Below are positions 9,441 through 18,330 of a DNA stretch of 26,938 nt, piece after piece. How positions within the stretch are numbered: the first letter of the stretch is position 1; the number at the start of each line of letters is the position of its first letter. Below the pieces are notes generated by a model. The model ran no database searches and was not told where the DNA came from. It saw only the letters and a program-made list of their open reading frames with translations. Origin of the DNA: a virus; the IMG/VR virus record IMGVR_UViG_3300013103_000052, positions 1 through 26,938 of that record. One strand, written 5' to 3'. The translations under genes and the position numbers were made by a program.

Positions 9441-12400
9441 GCTTCAGGTCCAGGTATATTCCACGTTCTGGTGTCACCAACTTTGGTATACACTACAGTG
9501 AACTTATCAATCTCTACATTTAAATTAGAGAAGCCAACAACATATATCTCCCATTCGTAAGTGCTGTTATCCCAATAGCCTATAACTTCGCCGTCTTCTA
9601 AGCCTGCGTCATCAACGATGTCTGATAGCGTTGTAGTTGAGCCAGTATAACCAGTATAGTTAGCTCCTTTATTTGTTGAATTGATTAGAAGGACTGTTCT
9701 TGTAGCGCTGTAATTGATGTAGTTATTGGGAGTTGCATATATCTCAACGGTTCCGGTATCAGTGAGATAAATTCTAATGACATCGTAGGTGTGGATATAG
9801 AAGTCTTCGCCGGTGCCATCACCATAATAGAATATCCAAAGACCATTCTCAGAATCCCAAGTTGTGCCATTCCAGATTGCAATATATTCGGATGCCTCAT
9901 CGAATCCCGGAATGTCTTCAACAGCTTCAGACGCTGTGCAATTCTTTCCAACCCATATGAAATAGTCTTCTCCATCTGCACGAACTACCATGCGGAATGT
10001 GGACTTGACTTGAATATCAGGGTCATTTACTGTTCCATCTTCTCCATCGAAAGCGTAGAACAATATGTCATAGACGCCGGCCTTTAGTGTAGTGGAATAA
10101 GAATATAAGGCTCCGGTTAAATTATCACCAGAAACATATGTCATACTTGCATTTAAATACCATCCAGGTTTAGTGATATTAACTTTTATCTCACTTGGAG
10201 AATCATTATCTGGGTCAGAATATGTGATATTAAAATAGAAAACCGTGCTGCTTGCCTCTCCGACCGATGGTGTCGCTGACGGATTAGATAGTGTTGGCGG
10301 TGTGTTTTCAATAGTTCCTTCAATGTAAAGAGATGTACATCTGATTTTCGGTGATGGTATCGCCATAGCCGGGTCAAAGTAGAAACCAACCTCTAAGTTT
10401 GTCAAATCATTAGCTGTCCAGTTTTCATTTGTGAAGGGGTTCTTTGAAATATAGACGATAAATGTTTGGTAGTTTGTGTTGTCAACCCTTATCTTCGCAA
10501 TTCTTGTTAGTTGAAAGCCGGATTTCAATGTGACATATAGGTGATTATATGTACCACCGGTTGCTCTCGACACTATAACTATCTTCAAATATTTAAGCTT
10601 CGATGTCGTATCTTCAAAATTAAATGTCTCTTCGCCGATACCACCCTCGATGTATGTTGTGTCGCTATCGTGAGAAGAGCCATCATCGATACACTGCCAT
10701 TTGTAAGTTGCACCGTGTGCGGTAATATCATCATCATTGACTGTACCGTTGTCATTTGGAAGGAGAGTAAGGTCTGGTGTTGGATAATTTGTTCTGATAG
10801 TCTTAACAAAAGTCTTAGTTCTTGTCACGCCAGTCGATGAAATAGTATAGCGTAGAGTGTAGTTGCCATAGTCACTCATAAATGTTGTATTACTTATAGT
10901 TATCTGATTCTGCTCAGTGGAACCTACTCCTTCTTCCAGTGTTTGATACTCGCCATCAATTAGGCCTTCATATTTGTAGTAGTATGCATAACTTAATCCA
11001 TCAAGTCGACCATGAATTTGCGGCTGAAGTTGGTCGGTATCATTCTTTTCTATATAGAAGACTGACCAGCTGTTATCATAAGGATGTGTTTTGAACTTCA
11101 TGACTGCTTTGGAAGTGACAGAATCCGCTGTGCAAGTAACATTGATAAGATATGTTGTATCGGTGCTGGAGCATCCTGAGTACAGAGTTGAATAGATTCC
11201 GTAATTTTCCACATCACCATCAGAGAAAGATTTAGCGAGCTGCCAGTTTCCGTCTTTGAAATAAACATCTGCACTATCAATGTCCTTATTGTTGAAATTG
11301 ATAAATTTGAATTTAGCATAGGGATGACCTGGAATGCTGAATGTATTGTTCTTCATCGTGGGGCCGTAAACCTCAATGTTTGTGTATTCTGGATACTTTG
11401 GACGAAGAGTGGGGTCACCAAGTACTGATAATCCAGAAAAGGATGTTGTAAAGCCCTTTTCGTTCAATAAATTCATTATCGCATCACCGAATGTATAATT
11501 ATCTGCGTAGATGTATTGGATACACTGATACACAACAGGACCGCTGATAGTTTTTGTACTTCCAATAGTCATCACAGCCCCACCTACCTGCCAGAGAAGA
11601 ACTGGAAGAGTATCTTGGTTTGGAACATCATCCAGCCAAGCATTATCGCCACAACCGCAGGAAATCACGATAAAGGCTTTTTCTTCTGCACCAGTGTAGT
11701 TAAAACACCCATCATCTGGCGAATGGTCTGGGTCTTCCCACCAGTAACCTCCATGAGCCCTGACGAGATACATATAGAAGCCCTCTGTATAGCCTTCATG
11801 AGTTCCATTAAGATATTCCGTCATTTCGGATGAATTATGCACACTCTCATTAACACAGTGGTCAAAGCCCGGCGATTCCGGTGAGTCTAAGTAACCAACA
11901 TTGTCGAGGATGTTGAGATAGGTGTAATTCAGATAATCAGTCCATATTTCGTCATTCACTTCATATGTGCTTATGTTCATTGAGTACATAATGACGTTTT
12001 TATTAATCTCGGCATCATATGCCCGTGCTTCGTAAGCCTTTGTTTTATTGAACCAAGCATAGAATTGTGAATCTGTCTCGAAAGGAACTCTACCAACTGG
12101 AATATCTATCTTACCATCACTTAAATCGCTTCCGCCTTCACAGAAATAATCATCGTCGTCTTTGTTCTGTGTGCCGTTAAGTGCACCAAAGTACCACATG
12201 TCGACTGTTGCTACATCGTCCCACATTGGCTCTGATTCATAAGTCAACCTGTATGCTGTCTTACCAAATATCAATACAGCTTTGATAGCATTATCATTGT
12301 AAACTTTATCACGAATGAAATTTCTTACTTTACAAGCGGTATCATTGTAACCAGAAGCTGCATTCCAAGAAGACTGAGAAACATACCATGGATTTGAAGG

Positions 12401-14434
12401 ATTTTTGTCACCCCATGTCCCATCTGCCCAATAGTCTTCATCGTTTACAATGCTGTCTATGGTCTTAATGTAAACAACATATTCTGTGTTTGCCTCTTTC
12501 CACTCTTTGTATTCTGTCGCCAAATCATAGTCGCTTGCATCACAAATTACATAGATATGTGGACTGGTGGTCTTAAAATGCCAGATATCAGAAGAAGTAT
12601 TATGGATTGAATCATCAGCATAAACTCGCCAATAATATGTCGTTCCTTCTTCCGTAAATTCACTATAGGTATGAGAATAAGTTGCATTAGGTTCCTTATT
12701 TGTATCCGTTCCATCGTAATACCAAGTTGAGCCATCATAGGAATAGTACCATGAGATATTGAGAGTATCGCCATCTTCATCTGCAAAGTATGCTGAACAT
12801 GTAATACCACTTGGTGAAACAGGGATATCAACTGAGCCGTTTGCGGGATTAGGATTAGAGATGGTAGGTGCTTGGTTTGAAGTTACAGAATAAGTAATTC
12901 TCATTTTGATATAATCAACCTGACTTGCAGCGGATTGACCTGAAGAATTTACTACTCCTTGAGCAAATAGTTTGAAGTTTGAATTCGAGAAATCGTTTGG
13001 AACCCATTTGTGTGTTCCCCATAAATCATTACTACCACCTACAGAGACCGCTTCTTCTGAAGTACTTTCAAACTGTATTATTTTACTTTCGCTCCAGCTG
13101 CTTCCTCCATTCCATGAAAGTTTGACCGATATTCGAGAGTCATCTGGTTGAGGTATTACAAGCAATATATTACCCTCAAATACTACTTCAATACCCTTAA
13201 TAGTTGCATAACTTGGAATGTCAACATCGAATGTATAATAGTCCTCTTCATCCTTATCAGAGGAGCAATATACGATAGCATAATTGGCATCATCTTCTAA
13301 GGCATTTTGCGGATTCGTCCATTCGTTCTTGATGGAACCATAGTTCTCAGGGTCAAACCAATCAGTTGTGTGTGTCTCGCCCTCAGTGTGGAAGTGATAT
13401 GTCTCACTCACGTTTTCTGTTCCATCATCAACATATACCCGCCACCAATAAGTTTGGTCGTATTGATAAAATTCTTCATATGTATGAGAAACTGTTGTGT
13501 TTGCAGAAACGGTTTCTGTTGCGACATTATGCCATTCTCCTGTTGAAGCGTTTGTAGCCCACGTGACTGTGAGAGTGTCTCCGTCTTGGTCGCTGACATA
13601 TACAGAACAAGTAACTCCAGCATCTGATACTGCAACATTAGTAGAACCATTGGATGGATTTTCGTTGGATAATTCAGGTGCGGTGTTTCCGCCTGTAGTA
13701 TAATAGACAGTTATCCTAACATGGTCAATAAGAGCACTTCCACCATCTGGAGCATCTACTTTAGCAGAAATCGCAACACCAAACTTATCATCATTTATAT
13801 CATCAGGTGTCCAACTTGCTCCCCACAAATCATTGTCTCCACCATATGATGCATAGGCATCAGAGTCTGGCCAATGTGTATTAGTATCTGCCTTATCATC
13901 TCCAACAACTTCATCATATTTTATCAACCGTATGCTGTAATCAACTATATATCCATTCTTTAAATCCGCTTTCCTCTCGACTTCCACTTTTATACCATTT
14001 ATAGTCGCACCCGATGGAATGTTAAATCCGTATTGTTGAGTCCATAGATAATGAGTTCGAAAGATGCCCTTATATTCAGCATACGCATATTTATTGTCGG
14101 AGTCACAAGCACAATCTGGGTCTCTCCAGTCTATGGTCCCGACTTCATTATTATTTATTGCCTTATTGGGACTATTTGGTCCCTGAGAGTCCAAAGTGCC
14201 GGCTGTTGGAATTAGGATTGATGATGCAAGTAATGTGCTCGCTATTAGAAATTCTTTCCATCTACGCAATATAATATCCTTTGAAAATATCACTATAAGA
14301 CCTGAAGTGAATGCTGCGACTATAAACCCGAGAAGAGGAGAAATGTGCAGACCTGCTAGGCCAAAAATTCCCAATAATCCGCAGGTTAGGAGACTGAATA
14401 CCGCTATAAGAATTACCAAATCTAGCTTTTTCAT
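9437..14434 (-). CDS. Giant membrane-anchored surface protein with gingipain-like peptidase C25 domain
   Basis: A 1665-residue protein. Residues 1-80 hold about three hydrophobic segments (near 4-30, 32-50 and 62-79). Next come two A-B module pairs: A1 (about 97-246), B1 FN3-like (250-350), A2 (357-516), B2 (520-622). Residues about 625-1012 match the caspase-like peptidase C25 (gingipain) family: an HIYVICDASDYD opening, IDIPVGRVPFETDSQ, a VRAHGG motif (candidate catalytic His894), FIVISCGCGD (candidate catalytic Cys926), VGGAVMTIGST and a closing LGDPTLRP. Further beta domains follow to the C-terminus, including an Ig-like TPPTLSNPSATPS block. At least 30 N-x-S/T sequons suggest glycosylation. 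The start overlaps the fibre gene as ATGA. Cysteine endopeptidase activity is inferred from the family; the target may be the host S-layer or virion proteins. Confidence 0.8.
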   Translation of the reverse strand: MKKLDLVILIAVFSLLTCGLLGIFGLAGLHISPLLGFIVAAFTSGLIVIFSKDIILRRWKEFLIASTLLASSILIPTAGTLDSQGPNSPNKAINNNEVGTIDWRDPDCACDSDNKYAYAEYKGIFRTHYLWTQQYGFNIPSGATINGIKVEVERKADLKNGYIVDYSIRLIKYDEVVGDDKADTNTHWPDSDAYASYGGDNDLWGASWTPDDINDDKFGVAISAKVDAPDGGSALIDHVRITVYYTTGGNTAPELSNENPSNGSTNVAVSDAGVTCSVYVSDQDGDTLTVTWATNASTGEWHNVATETVSANTTVSHTYEEFYQYDQTYWWRVYVDDGTENVSETYHFHTEGETHTTDWFDPENYGSIKNEWTNPQNALEDDANYAIVYCSSDKDEEDYYTFDVDIPSYATIKGIEVVFEGNILLVIPQPDDSRISVKLSWNGGSSWSESKIIQFESTSEEAVSVGGSNDLWGTHKWVPNDFSNSNFKLFAQGVVNSSGQSAASQVDYIKMRITYSVTSNQAPTISNPNPANGSVDIPVSPSGITCSAYFADEDGDTLNISWYYSYDGSTWYYDGTDTNKEPNATYSHTYSEFTEEGTTYYWRVYADDSIHNTSSDIWHFKTTSPHIYVICDASDYDLATEYKEWKEANTEYVVYIKTIDSIVNDEDYWADGTWGDKNPSNPWYVSQSSWNAASGYNDTACKVRNFIRDKVYNDNAIKAVLIFGKTAYRLTYESEPMWDDVATVDMWYFGALNGTQNKDDDDYFCEGGSDLSDGKIDIPVGRVPFETDSQFYAWFNKTKAYEARAYDAEINKNVIMYSMNISTYEVNDEIWTDYLNYTYLNILDNVGYLDSPESPGFDHCVNESVHNSSEMTEYLNGTHEGYTEGFYMYLVRAHGGYWWEDPDHSPDDGCFNYTGAEEKAFIVISCGCGDNAWLDDVPNQDTLPVLLWQVGGAVMTIGSTKTISGPVVYQCIQYIYADNYTFGDAIMNLLNEKGFTTSFSGLSVLGDPTLRPKYPEYTNIEVYGPTMKNNTFSIPGHPYAKFKFINFNNKDIDSADVYFKDGNWQLAKSFSDGDVENYGIYSTLYSGCSSTDTTYLINVTCTADSVTSKAVMKFKTHPYDNSWSVFYIEKNDTDQLQPQIHGRLDGLSYAYYYKYEGLIDGEYQTLEEGVGSTEQNQITISNTTFMSDYGNYTLRYTISSTGVTRTKTFVKTIRTNYPTPDLTLLPNDNGTVNDDDITAHGATYKWQCIDDGSSHDSDTTYIEGGIGEETFNFEDTTSKLKYLKIVIVSRATGGTYNHLYVTLKSGFQLTRIAKIRVDNTNYQTFIVYISKNPFTNENWTANDLTNLEVGFYFDPAMAIPSPKIRCTSLYIEGTIENTPPTLSNPSATPSVGEASSTVFYFNITYSDPDNDSPSEIKVNITKPGWYLNASMTYVSGDNLTGALYSYSTTLKAGVYDILFYAFDGEDGTVNDPDIQVKSTFRMVVRADGEDYFIWVGKNCTASEAVEDIPGFDEASEYIAIWNGTTWDSENGLWIFYYGDGTGEDFYIHTYDVIRIYLTDTGTVEIYATPNNYINYSATRTVLLINSTNKGANYTGYTGSTTTLSDIVDDAGLEDGEVIGYWDNSTYEWEIYVVGFSNLNVEIDKFTVVYTKVGDTRTWNIPGPEA

Positions 14435-16185
14435 ATTATGCTACCAGCCATGAAGCCTAGACATTTGACATCATCATCGTCGCTTACAGAGGCTCCTGAA
14501 TAAATTATTCGTATGGTGACATTTGAGCCTGCATCGACACTCGCAAGCGGATTGCCAATTTTCACAACATTACTCGATGTTGAATAAATTACGGTGCTTC
14601 CGCTGAGGAGCTCAATCTTTAAATCAGCCACAGAATTGCCATCAACATCTGATATGCAAGCCTGCCAGAGATAGAAGGATTTATTGCTTGGTAATTTGAA
14701 TCGTGCAAGTCTAATATAACGATTTCCTTTGAGACCAACTGCTGGAGAAGCAAACGTCAGGGGAGGAAGTGTATTTTGCCAAGAGCCATCCAAATAAGTG
14801 AGTGTATGTCCATCTGCCTCAGAGTCGATTGAAGTATCGGATAAATCAGACAGTGCATGAGTGTGTGTTGCAGAGGCGAAGGATGATGCATCATAAGAAG
14901 AAGATTTTATTTTATCTTCACCGGAATCATAAACAAGGAATTTGTCTGCTGTGAATGATGAATTGTTTGTTCCACCATTGCTAACAGCAAGAATGCCAGT
15001 AGCATTAGATAAATCTCTGTCAGAAGAGTGGTAATGTAGGTCTGTATCTCCACCACCAGTTAATGCATCTTTCTGAGTGGCAGTTAGGTGGATAGAAGAG
15101 TCCTGAGAGTGGTCATAAGCAGTATTCCAATTGGCAGAGTTGTCTGTTACATAAGAAGTAGAACCACCAGCGATTTTAACTAACCCATCAAAAGACGAGA
15201 CATCAGCGTTGAGGCCTCCACGCTCATATGCCAAAGTTCCAGAGTTTATATCAGAAGCATCATGAGTGTGAGTAGCTGGAGCAAAGGAATTTTCATCATA
15301 TGATGTTGATGCCAGCTTACTACCGTCATACGCAATGAACTTTCCAGTGGTGAATGAAGAATTATTTGTTCCACCATGGTCAATGGATAATATACCTGTC
15401 GCATTTGATAAATCCCTATCACTTGAATGATAGTGAAGTGAGCTATCACCGCCATCTGTCAAATCGTCTCTTTGAGTTATTGTGAGCTTTCCATAAGTCG
15501 TACCATCGGGAACATCATCAAGAGAAACTTGGTTTGTGCCAGTTCCCCAATCTATGTGGCTACTCTTTACTGTATCATTGGCGTCTTGAATTGCACCGAC
15601 TTGAGAATAGGTTACGTTGTGCGGATTGGATGTATTTGTAATATGGTCATGACCCGTAGAAGAGGGGAAATAGTTCTCATCGCACTGACTCTTTGTATAG
15701 TATCTATCATCATGTAAGTGAGAGCCGGAAGCAACTTGGTCGCTGCCGCTACCTATTTTGTTTTCATCAACTAAATCATCATAAGCAGAAAATCTAGCTG
15801 TGGAAAGCGTTCCAGATGTAATATCGCTAGCATCATGCGTATGCGAAGCAGGAGCAAAAGATGAAGAATTATAGGTTGTAGATGCAAGTTTCGTTCCGTC
15901 ATATGCAATGAAATAACCATCTGAGAAGCTCGTATTGTTTGTGCCTCCATGAGAAATGTCCAACACGCCGGTTGCATTTGATAGGTCTCTATCGGCTGAA
16001 TGATAGTGTAATGATGTGTCACCACCACCAGTGAGTTGTGATTTCTGTTCTGGTGTGAGATGAATATTATTATTGGAAGTATGCAATGCTAACTGACCTG
16101 ATATTCCTTCTGTGTAATCCACAAAATCATTCCAGTCTTCAGCAAGTATTATATCGCCTGGAGATTTTGTATCGTTAAATGCCAT
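14431..16185 (-). CDS. Tail fibre with HxH and GGTN repeats
   Basis: This 584-residue protein has a T4/lambdoid-style tail-fibre layout. Three copies of a roughly 72-residue unit lie at about 51-122, 242-313 and 375-447. Each has LHYHS-(A/S)-DRDLSNATG, an (S/D)HGGTNN or SNGGTNN turn, a (Y/K)F-(I/L)-(A/V)-YD strand and an HTHDASD or HTHALSD motif. HxH triplets are known to bind metal in the trimeric shaft of T4-like fibres, and GGT turns are typical of phage fibre stems. A distinct C-terminal domain (about 485-584, starting NRYIRLARFKLPS) is the likely receptor-binding tip. The N-terminus MAFNDTKSPGDIILAEDWND is a probable attachment region. It starts two bases after the preceding stop and ends in an ATGA overlap with the gingipain-like gene, so the two are probably co-translated. 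The host receptor is unknown. Confidence 0.85.
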   Translation of the reverse strand: MAFNDTKSPGDIILAEDWNDFVDYTEGISGQLALHTSNNNIHLTPEQKSQLTGGGDTSLHYHSADRDLSNATGVLDISHGGTNNTSFSDGYFIAYDGTKLASTTYNSSSFAPASHTHDASDITSGTLSTARFSAYDDLVDENKIGSGSDQVASGSHLHDDRYYTKSQCDENYFPSSTGHDHITNTSNPHNVTYSQVGAIQDANDTVKSSHIDWGTGTNQVSLDDVPDGTTYGKLTITQRDDLTDGGDSSLHYHSSDRDLSNATGILSIDHGGTNNSSFTTGKFIAYDGSKLASTSYDENSFAPATHTHDASDINSGTLAYERGGLNADVSSFDGLVKIAGGSTSYVTDNSANWNTAYDHSQDSSIHLTATQKDALTGGGDTDLHYHSSDRDLSNATGILAVSNGGTNNSSFTADKFLVYDSGEDKIKSSSYDASSFASATHTHALSDLSDTSIDSEADGHTLTYLDGSWQNTLPPLTFASPAVGLKGNRYIRLARFKLPSNKSFYLWQACISDVDGNSVADLKIELLSGSTVIYSTSSNVVKIGNPLASVDAGSNVTIRIIYSGASVSDDDDVKCLGFMAGSII

Positions 16186-16187
16186 AT

Positions 16188-16889
16188 TTATTCATATTTC
16201 ATTTCGACATTACCATTCTCGTCAGCATACAGCATAACTTTATAATTTCTACCAGCAATGGTTTCCTGAAAGCCGACGACATATAACCGCCATCTTCGTT
16301 CGCGAGTATATTGCTTGCTTGTCACTCTTATTAGTTCAAGATAGCCACCACATTTTGGGCAATGACCATGTCCACCCTTCTCAGGTGGAGTGGATTCAGT
16401 AGCGCTGAATAAATCGTATTTCTCTCCACATTGCTTACATTGCCAATAGTCGTGTTTTCCACAATGTGGACAGATTGGAGAACGCCAGTAGGAATCTCCA
16501 AAGAATTTGACGCTTCCAGTAGCCTGAAATTCTTTACCACAATTCTCACAAATTCTAAACTCTTCAATTGAGATAAAATTCCTCATAAAGAGGATAAAAC
16601 GTTTATTCTTATTAATCTCAACTTCAATTTTCGGAAGAAGAGGATTGGAAATTGCAGGTATCCCACGCTTATTCAATTCAACAGCTAAATCATATGGAAT
16701 GGGATACCAACCAATCTTAACCAACTTAGAGTTGTCAATAATCTTAATAGAGTTCTCTTTAAATGTATTCAAATCAAACTGACTTGCATAGGTTCCATCA
16801 TTATAATGTGCTATCCAAAAATATACGAGAGGGCGAGGCTGGGATGCCATTTCCACCGCCTTGTATGGCTTGTAATCTCCAATAAACAT
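16188..16889 (-). CDS. Virion-associated protein with a double zinc ribbon
   Basis: A 233-residue protein with eight cysteines in CxxC pairs: C114/C117 (CENCG), C140/C143 (CPHCG), C151/C154 (CKQCG) and C177/C180 (CPKCG). These form two probable four-Cys zinc ribbons back to back. They interrupt a beta-rich scaffold: residues 20-110 contain RGIPAISNPLLPKIEVEI, and residues 196-233 contain WRLYVVGFQETIAGRNYKVM and an ENGNVEM strand. It has no membrane segment. It lies between the unknown 208-residue protein and the tail fibre, with gaps of six and two bases. I do not recognise a named family. The ribbons may stabilise a tail or fibre-attachment protein or bind nucleic acid; the structural role fits the neighbours better, but this is inference. 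Confidence 0.55.
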   Translation of the reverse strand: MFIGDYKPYKAVEMASQPRPLVYFWIAHYNDGTYASQFDLNTFKENSIKIIDNSKLVKIGWYPIPYDLAVELNKRGIPAISNPLLPKIEVEINKNKRFILFMRNFISIEEFRICENCGKEFQATGSVKFFGDSYWRSPICPHCGKHDYWQCKQCGEKYDLFSATESTPPEKGGHGHCPKCGGYLELIRVTSKQYTRERRWRLYVVGFQETIAGRNYKVMLYADENGNVEMKYE

Positions 16890-16895
16890 TAAACA

Positions 16896-17522
16896 TTACG
16901 CCTCATCATACACGAACGTTGCAGTCTTCAAGTCCTTCAGGCCCGGTGTAGCTCCTGGACCAACAATAAGCTGTGTAACTACCAGATGTGACTGTCCTGT
17001 CTGAGAGGATGTGAATGCAACTCCAGCTTGTACCATAAGCGCGCTAGACTGCGAGGAGAAGTGTGTTATGCTCGTATACTTTCCAGGCGTAGATGAATAG
17101 TATGAGTGTGTCGTCTCGAGGGGGTCTCCAGTCTCACCTTCCGTACCAGTTGCCTGGTCGTACTGGCTAAATGGACATCCTTGTGTTTTCGTTCTCCAAT
17201 CACTCTCTGAGCTTGAAGAGACACCGACTATTAAATCACCGCCAGTTCCTAACTCCCAGTCATCATGTGGAGAGCTATCCCAAGTCTGATAATATCTGAT
17301 ATCTTTGATGTGTGTAGATGGCGGACTCGTAACGTCTAAACAGTGGCTCTTCCAATAGGAACGATTGGTCCCACTATCTGGAATCGGGATTGGATAGTCA
17401 GTTAGATTGGATTCTGGTCTGTCTGCAGTGTAGTATCTCGATGGATTGGATGTATCCTTCAGTGTGAGTGTGGGAGATGCTTCAGAACCTGTAACTTCCT
17501 TAATATATACCGTTGCAGGCAT
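16896..17522 (-). CDS. Unknown tail-module protein, Ser/Thr-rich and beta-rich
   Basis: A 208-residue protein beginning MPATVYIKEVTGSEASPTLT. It is rich in Ser, Thr, Gly and Tyr, with predicted beta strands, an SDWRTKTQGCPFSQYDQATG segment in the middle and a VVTQLIVGPGATPG segment near the end. Two cysteines are visible (near 61 and 115). There is no signal peptide, membrane helix or enzymatic motif, and I do not recognise a family. It starts 56 bases after the chaperone-extension stop and is followed by the zinc-ribbon gene. The composition is like surface-exposed virion proteins. Position directly after the tail chaperone, where the tape measure usually sits, makes a tail or baseplate accessory protein the most likely role. 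Confidence 0.5.
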   Translation of the reverse strand: MPATVYIKEVTGSEASPTLTLKDTSNPSRYYTADRPESNLTDYPIPIPDSGTNRSYWKSHCLDVTSPPSTHIKDIRYYQTWDSSPHDDWELGTGGDLIVGVSSSSESDWRTKTQGCPFSQYDQATGTEGETGDPLETTHSYYSSTPGKYTSITHFSSQSSALMVQAGVAFTSSQTGQSHLVVTQLIVGPGATPGLKDLKTATFVYDEA

Positions 17523-17578
17523 ATTCCATCTATACTCTATTTAAACATGAAGAGAAACATGAAATATACATCCAGAGC

Positions 17579-17809
17579 TCACTTACGTCTGAACCTCCGC
17601 TTCTTCTGTTCTTGCAGCATCTTCTTATATTGCTGTTCTCTGAGCTCAGCAAGATACAGCAAATATCTTTCTATAAACATCATGCCAATAGGGTCTTCAC
17701 GTCTTAACCGTCCGAGTTGTTTCGGTGTTACCCGGAAGAATTCACAAAGCTTTCCTTCGAGAAGGCCTAAATCACTCTTTACGAAAGGATTCGAGTTCTT
17801 CCTCGCTGA
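17579..17809 (-). CDS. Tail assembly chaperone C-terminal extension, read by frameshift
   Basis: This frame is open from 17809 to a TGA at 17579 and lies +1 relative to the upstream chaperone frame, which it overlaps. It encodes NPFVKSDLGLLEGKLCEFF, RVTPKQLGRLRREDPIGMMF and a basic, helical C-terminus ending KKRRFRRK. There is no start codon before an internal ATG-ATG about half-way through, and no ribosome-binding site. It therefore probably continues the upstream protein, as in the lambda G/G-T pair. The sequence UUU-C at 17786-17783, four codons before the upstream stop, is the best +1 slip site: Phe-tRNA can re-pair from UUU to UUC. A shift there would give a fusion of about 230 residues. 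A -2 shift would reach the same frame. Confidence 0.65.
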   Translation of the reverse strand, partial: SARKNSNPFVKSDLGLLEGKLCEFFRVTPKQLGRLRREDPIGMMFIERYLLYLAELREQQYKKMLQEQKKRRFRRK

Positions 17810-18272
17810 TTAATGTGGAGCGTTGAGTAGCTGCTATGAGTTCGAATATGAAATTTTGGAGAGTCGTAAAGGAGACATGTTTTGACCAGAATTCTTCGTC
17901 TAGTTTTTCATCAACGGAAAGCCTAGCAGCAAGCTTAGGCAATTTCTGATATATCTCGGCCATCTTAGCTAAAGAGTCTGGGTCAGCACGTCCTTCGTAT
18001 TTCGCAGCTTCGGCAGAAAGCATCAATATATCTATCATTTCTTGTGGACTTGGCTTCTTTGCCTTTATTGTTCGCTTCGTTTCAGGTGATGTATAGAATG
18101 TCACAAAGATTGTATCTTCCTCATAATCTCTTTCAAGTTTTTCTCTAGTTGCGAGCTGTCTGAGCAGTTCAATTTTCTTCTTTTCTTCAGTCTTCTTCAA
18201 TTTTTCTAGGAACTCCTTCTTTTCCTCTTCACTAACATTTGGTCTTGTTTGGGACGTCTGCTTTTCAGCCAT
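17772..18272 (-). CDS. Tail assembly chaperone (lambda gpG-like)
   Basis: A 166-residue charged helical protein: a Lys/Glu-rich coiled N-terminus (about 14-50), a small beta segment DTIFVTFYTSPETKRTIKAK, then helices with SPQEMIDILMLSAEAAKY. This is the pattern of phage tail chaperones, which hold the tape measure before tube assembly. Position right after the tail tube genes supports this. AGGAGG at 18286-18281 sits eight bases before ATG 18272; a TTG one codon earlier is the alternative start. The frame closes at 17772, but a +1 frame continues to 17579 with no early start, the classic signature of the G/G-T frameshift pair. The expected next gene, the tape measure, is about 11 kb away here. 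Confidence 0.75.
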   Translation of the reverse strand: MAEKQTSQTRPNVSEEEKKEFLEKLKKTEEKKKIELLRQLATREKLERDYEEDTIFVTFYTSPETKRTIKAKKPSPQEMIDILMLSAEAAKYEGRADPDSLAKMAEIYQKLPKLAARLSVDEKLDEEFWSKHVSFTTLQNFIFELIAATQRSTLISEEELESFRKE

Positions 18273-18280
18273 CAACAGAA

Positions 18281-18286
18281 CCTCCT
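18281..18286 (-). promoter_or_regulatory. Shine-Dalgarno AGGAGG for the tail chaperone
   Basis: AGGAGG lies eight bases before ATG 18272 and five before the in-frame TTG at 18275. It is the strongest ribosome-binding site in the tail module, consistent with the need for much chaperone. Confidence 0.6.
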
Positions 18287-18330
18287 AACTATGAGCTCTG
18301 GACATTAAACATATAGGCTCAAATGTAACT

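Noticed and set aside
17538-17545. TTTAAATA, an archaeal TATA-like box before the 208-residue gene
   Set aside because: It lies only about 23 bases before the ATG, too close for a normal start site ahead of the gene, and no upstream BRE-like sequence is clear.
17571-18302. 11-base inverted repeat (TCCAGAGCTCA) flanking the chaperone pair
   Set aside because: Much of it is the self-complementary GAGCTC; no target-site duplication or transposase is present, so chance is the simpler reading.
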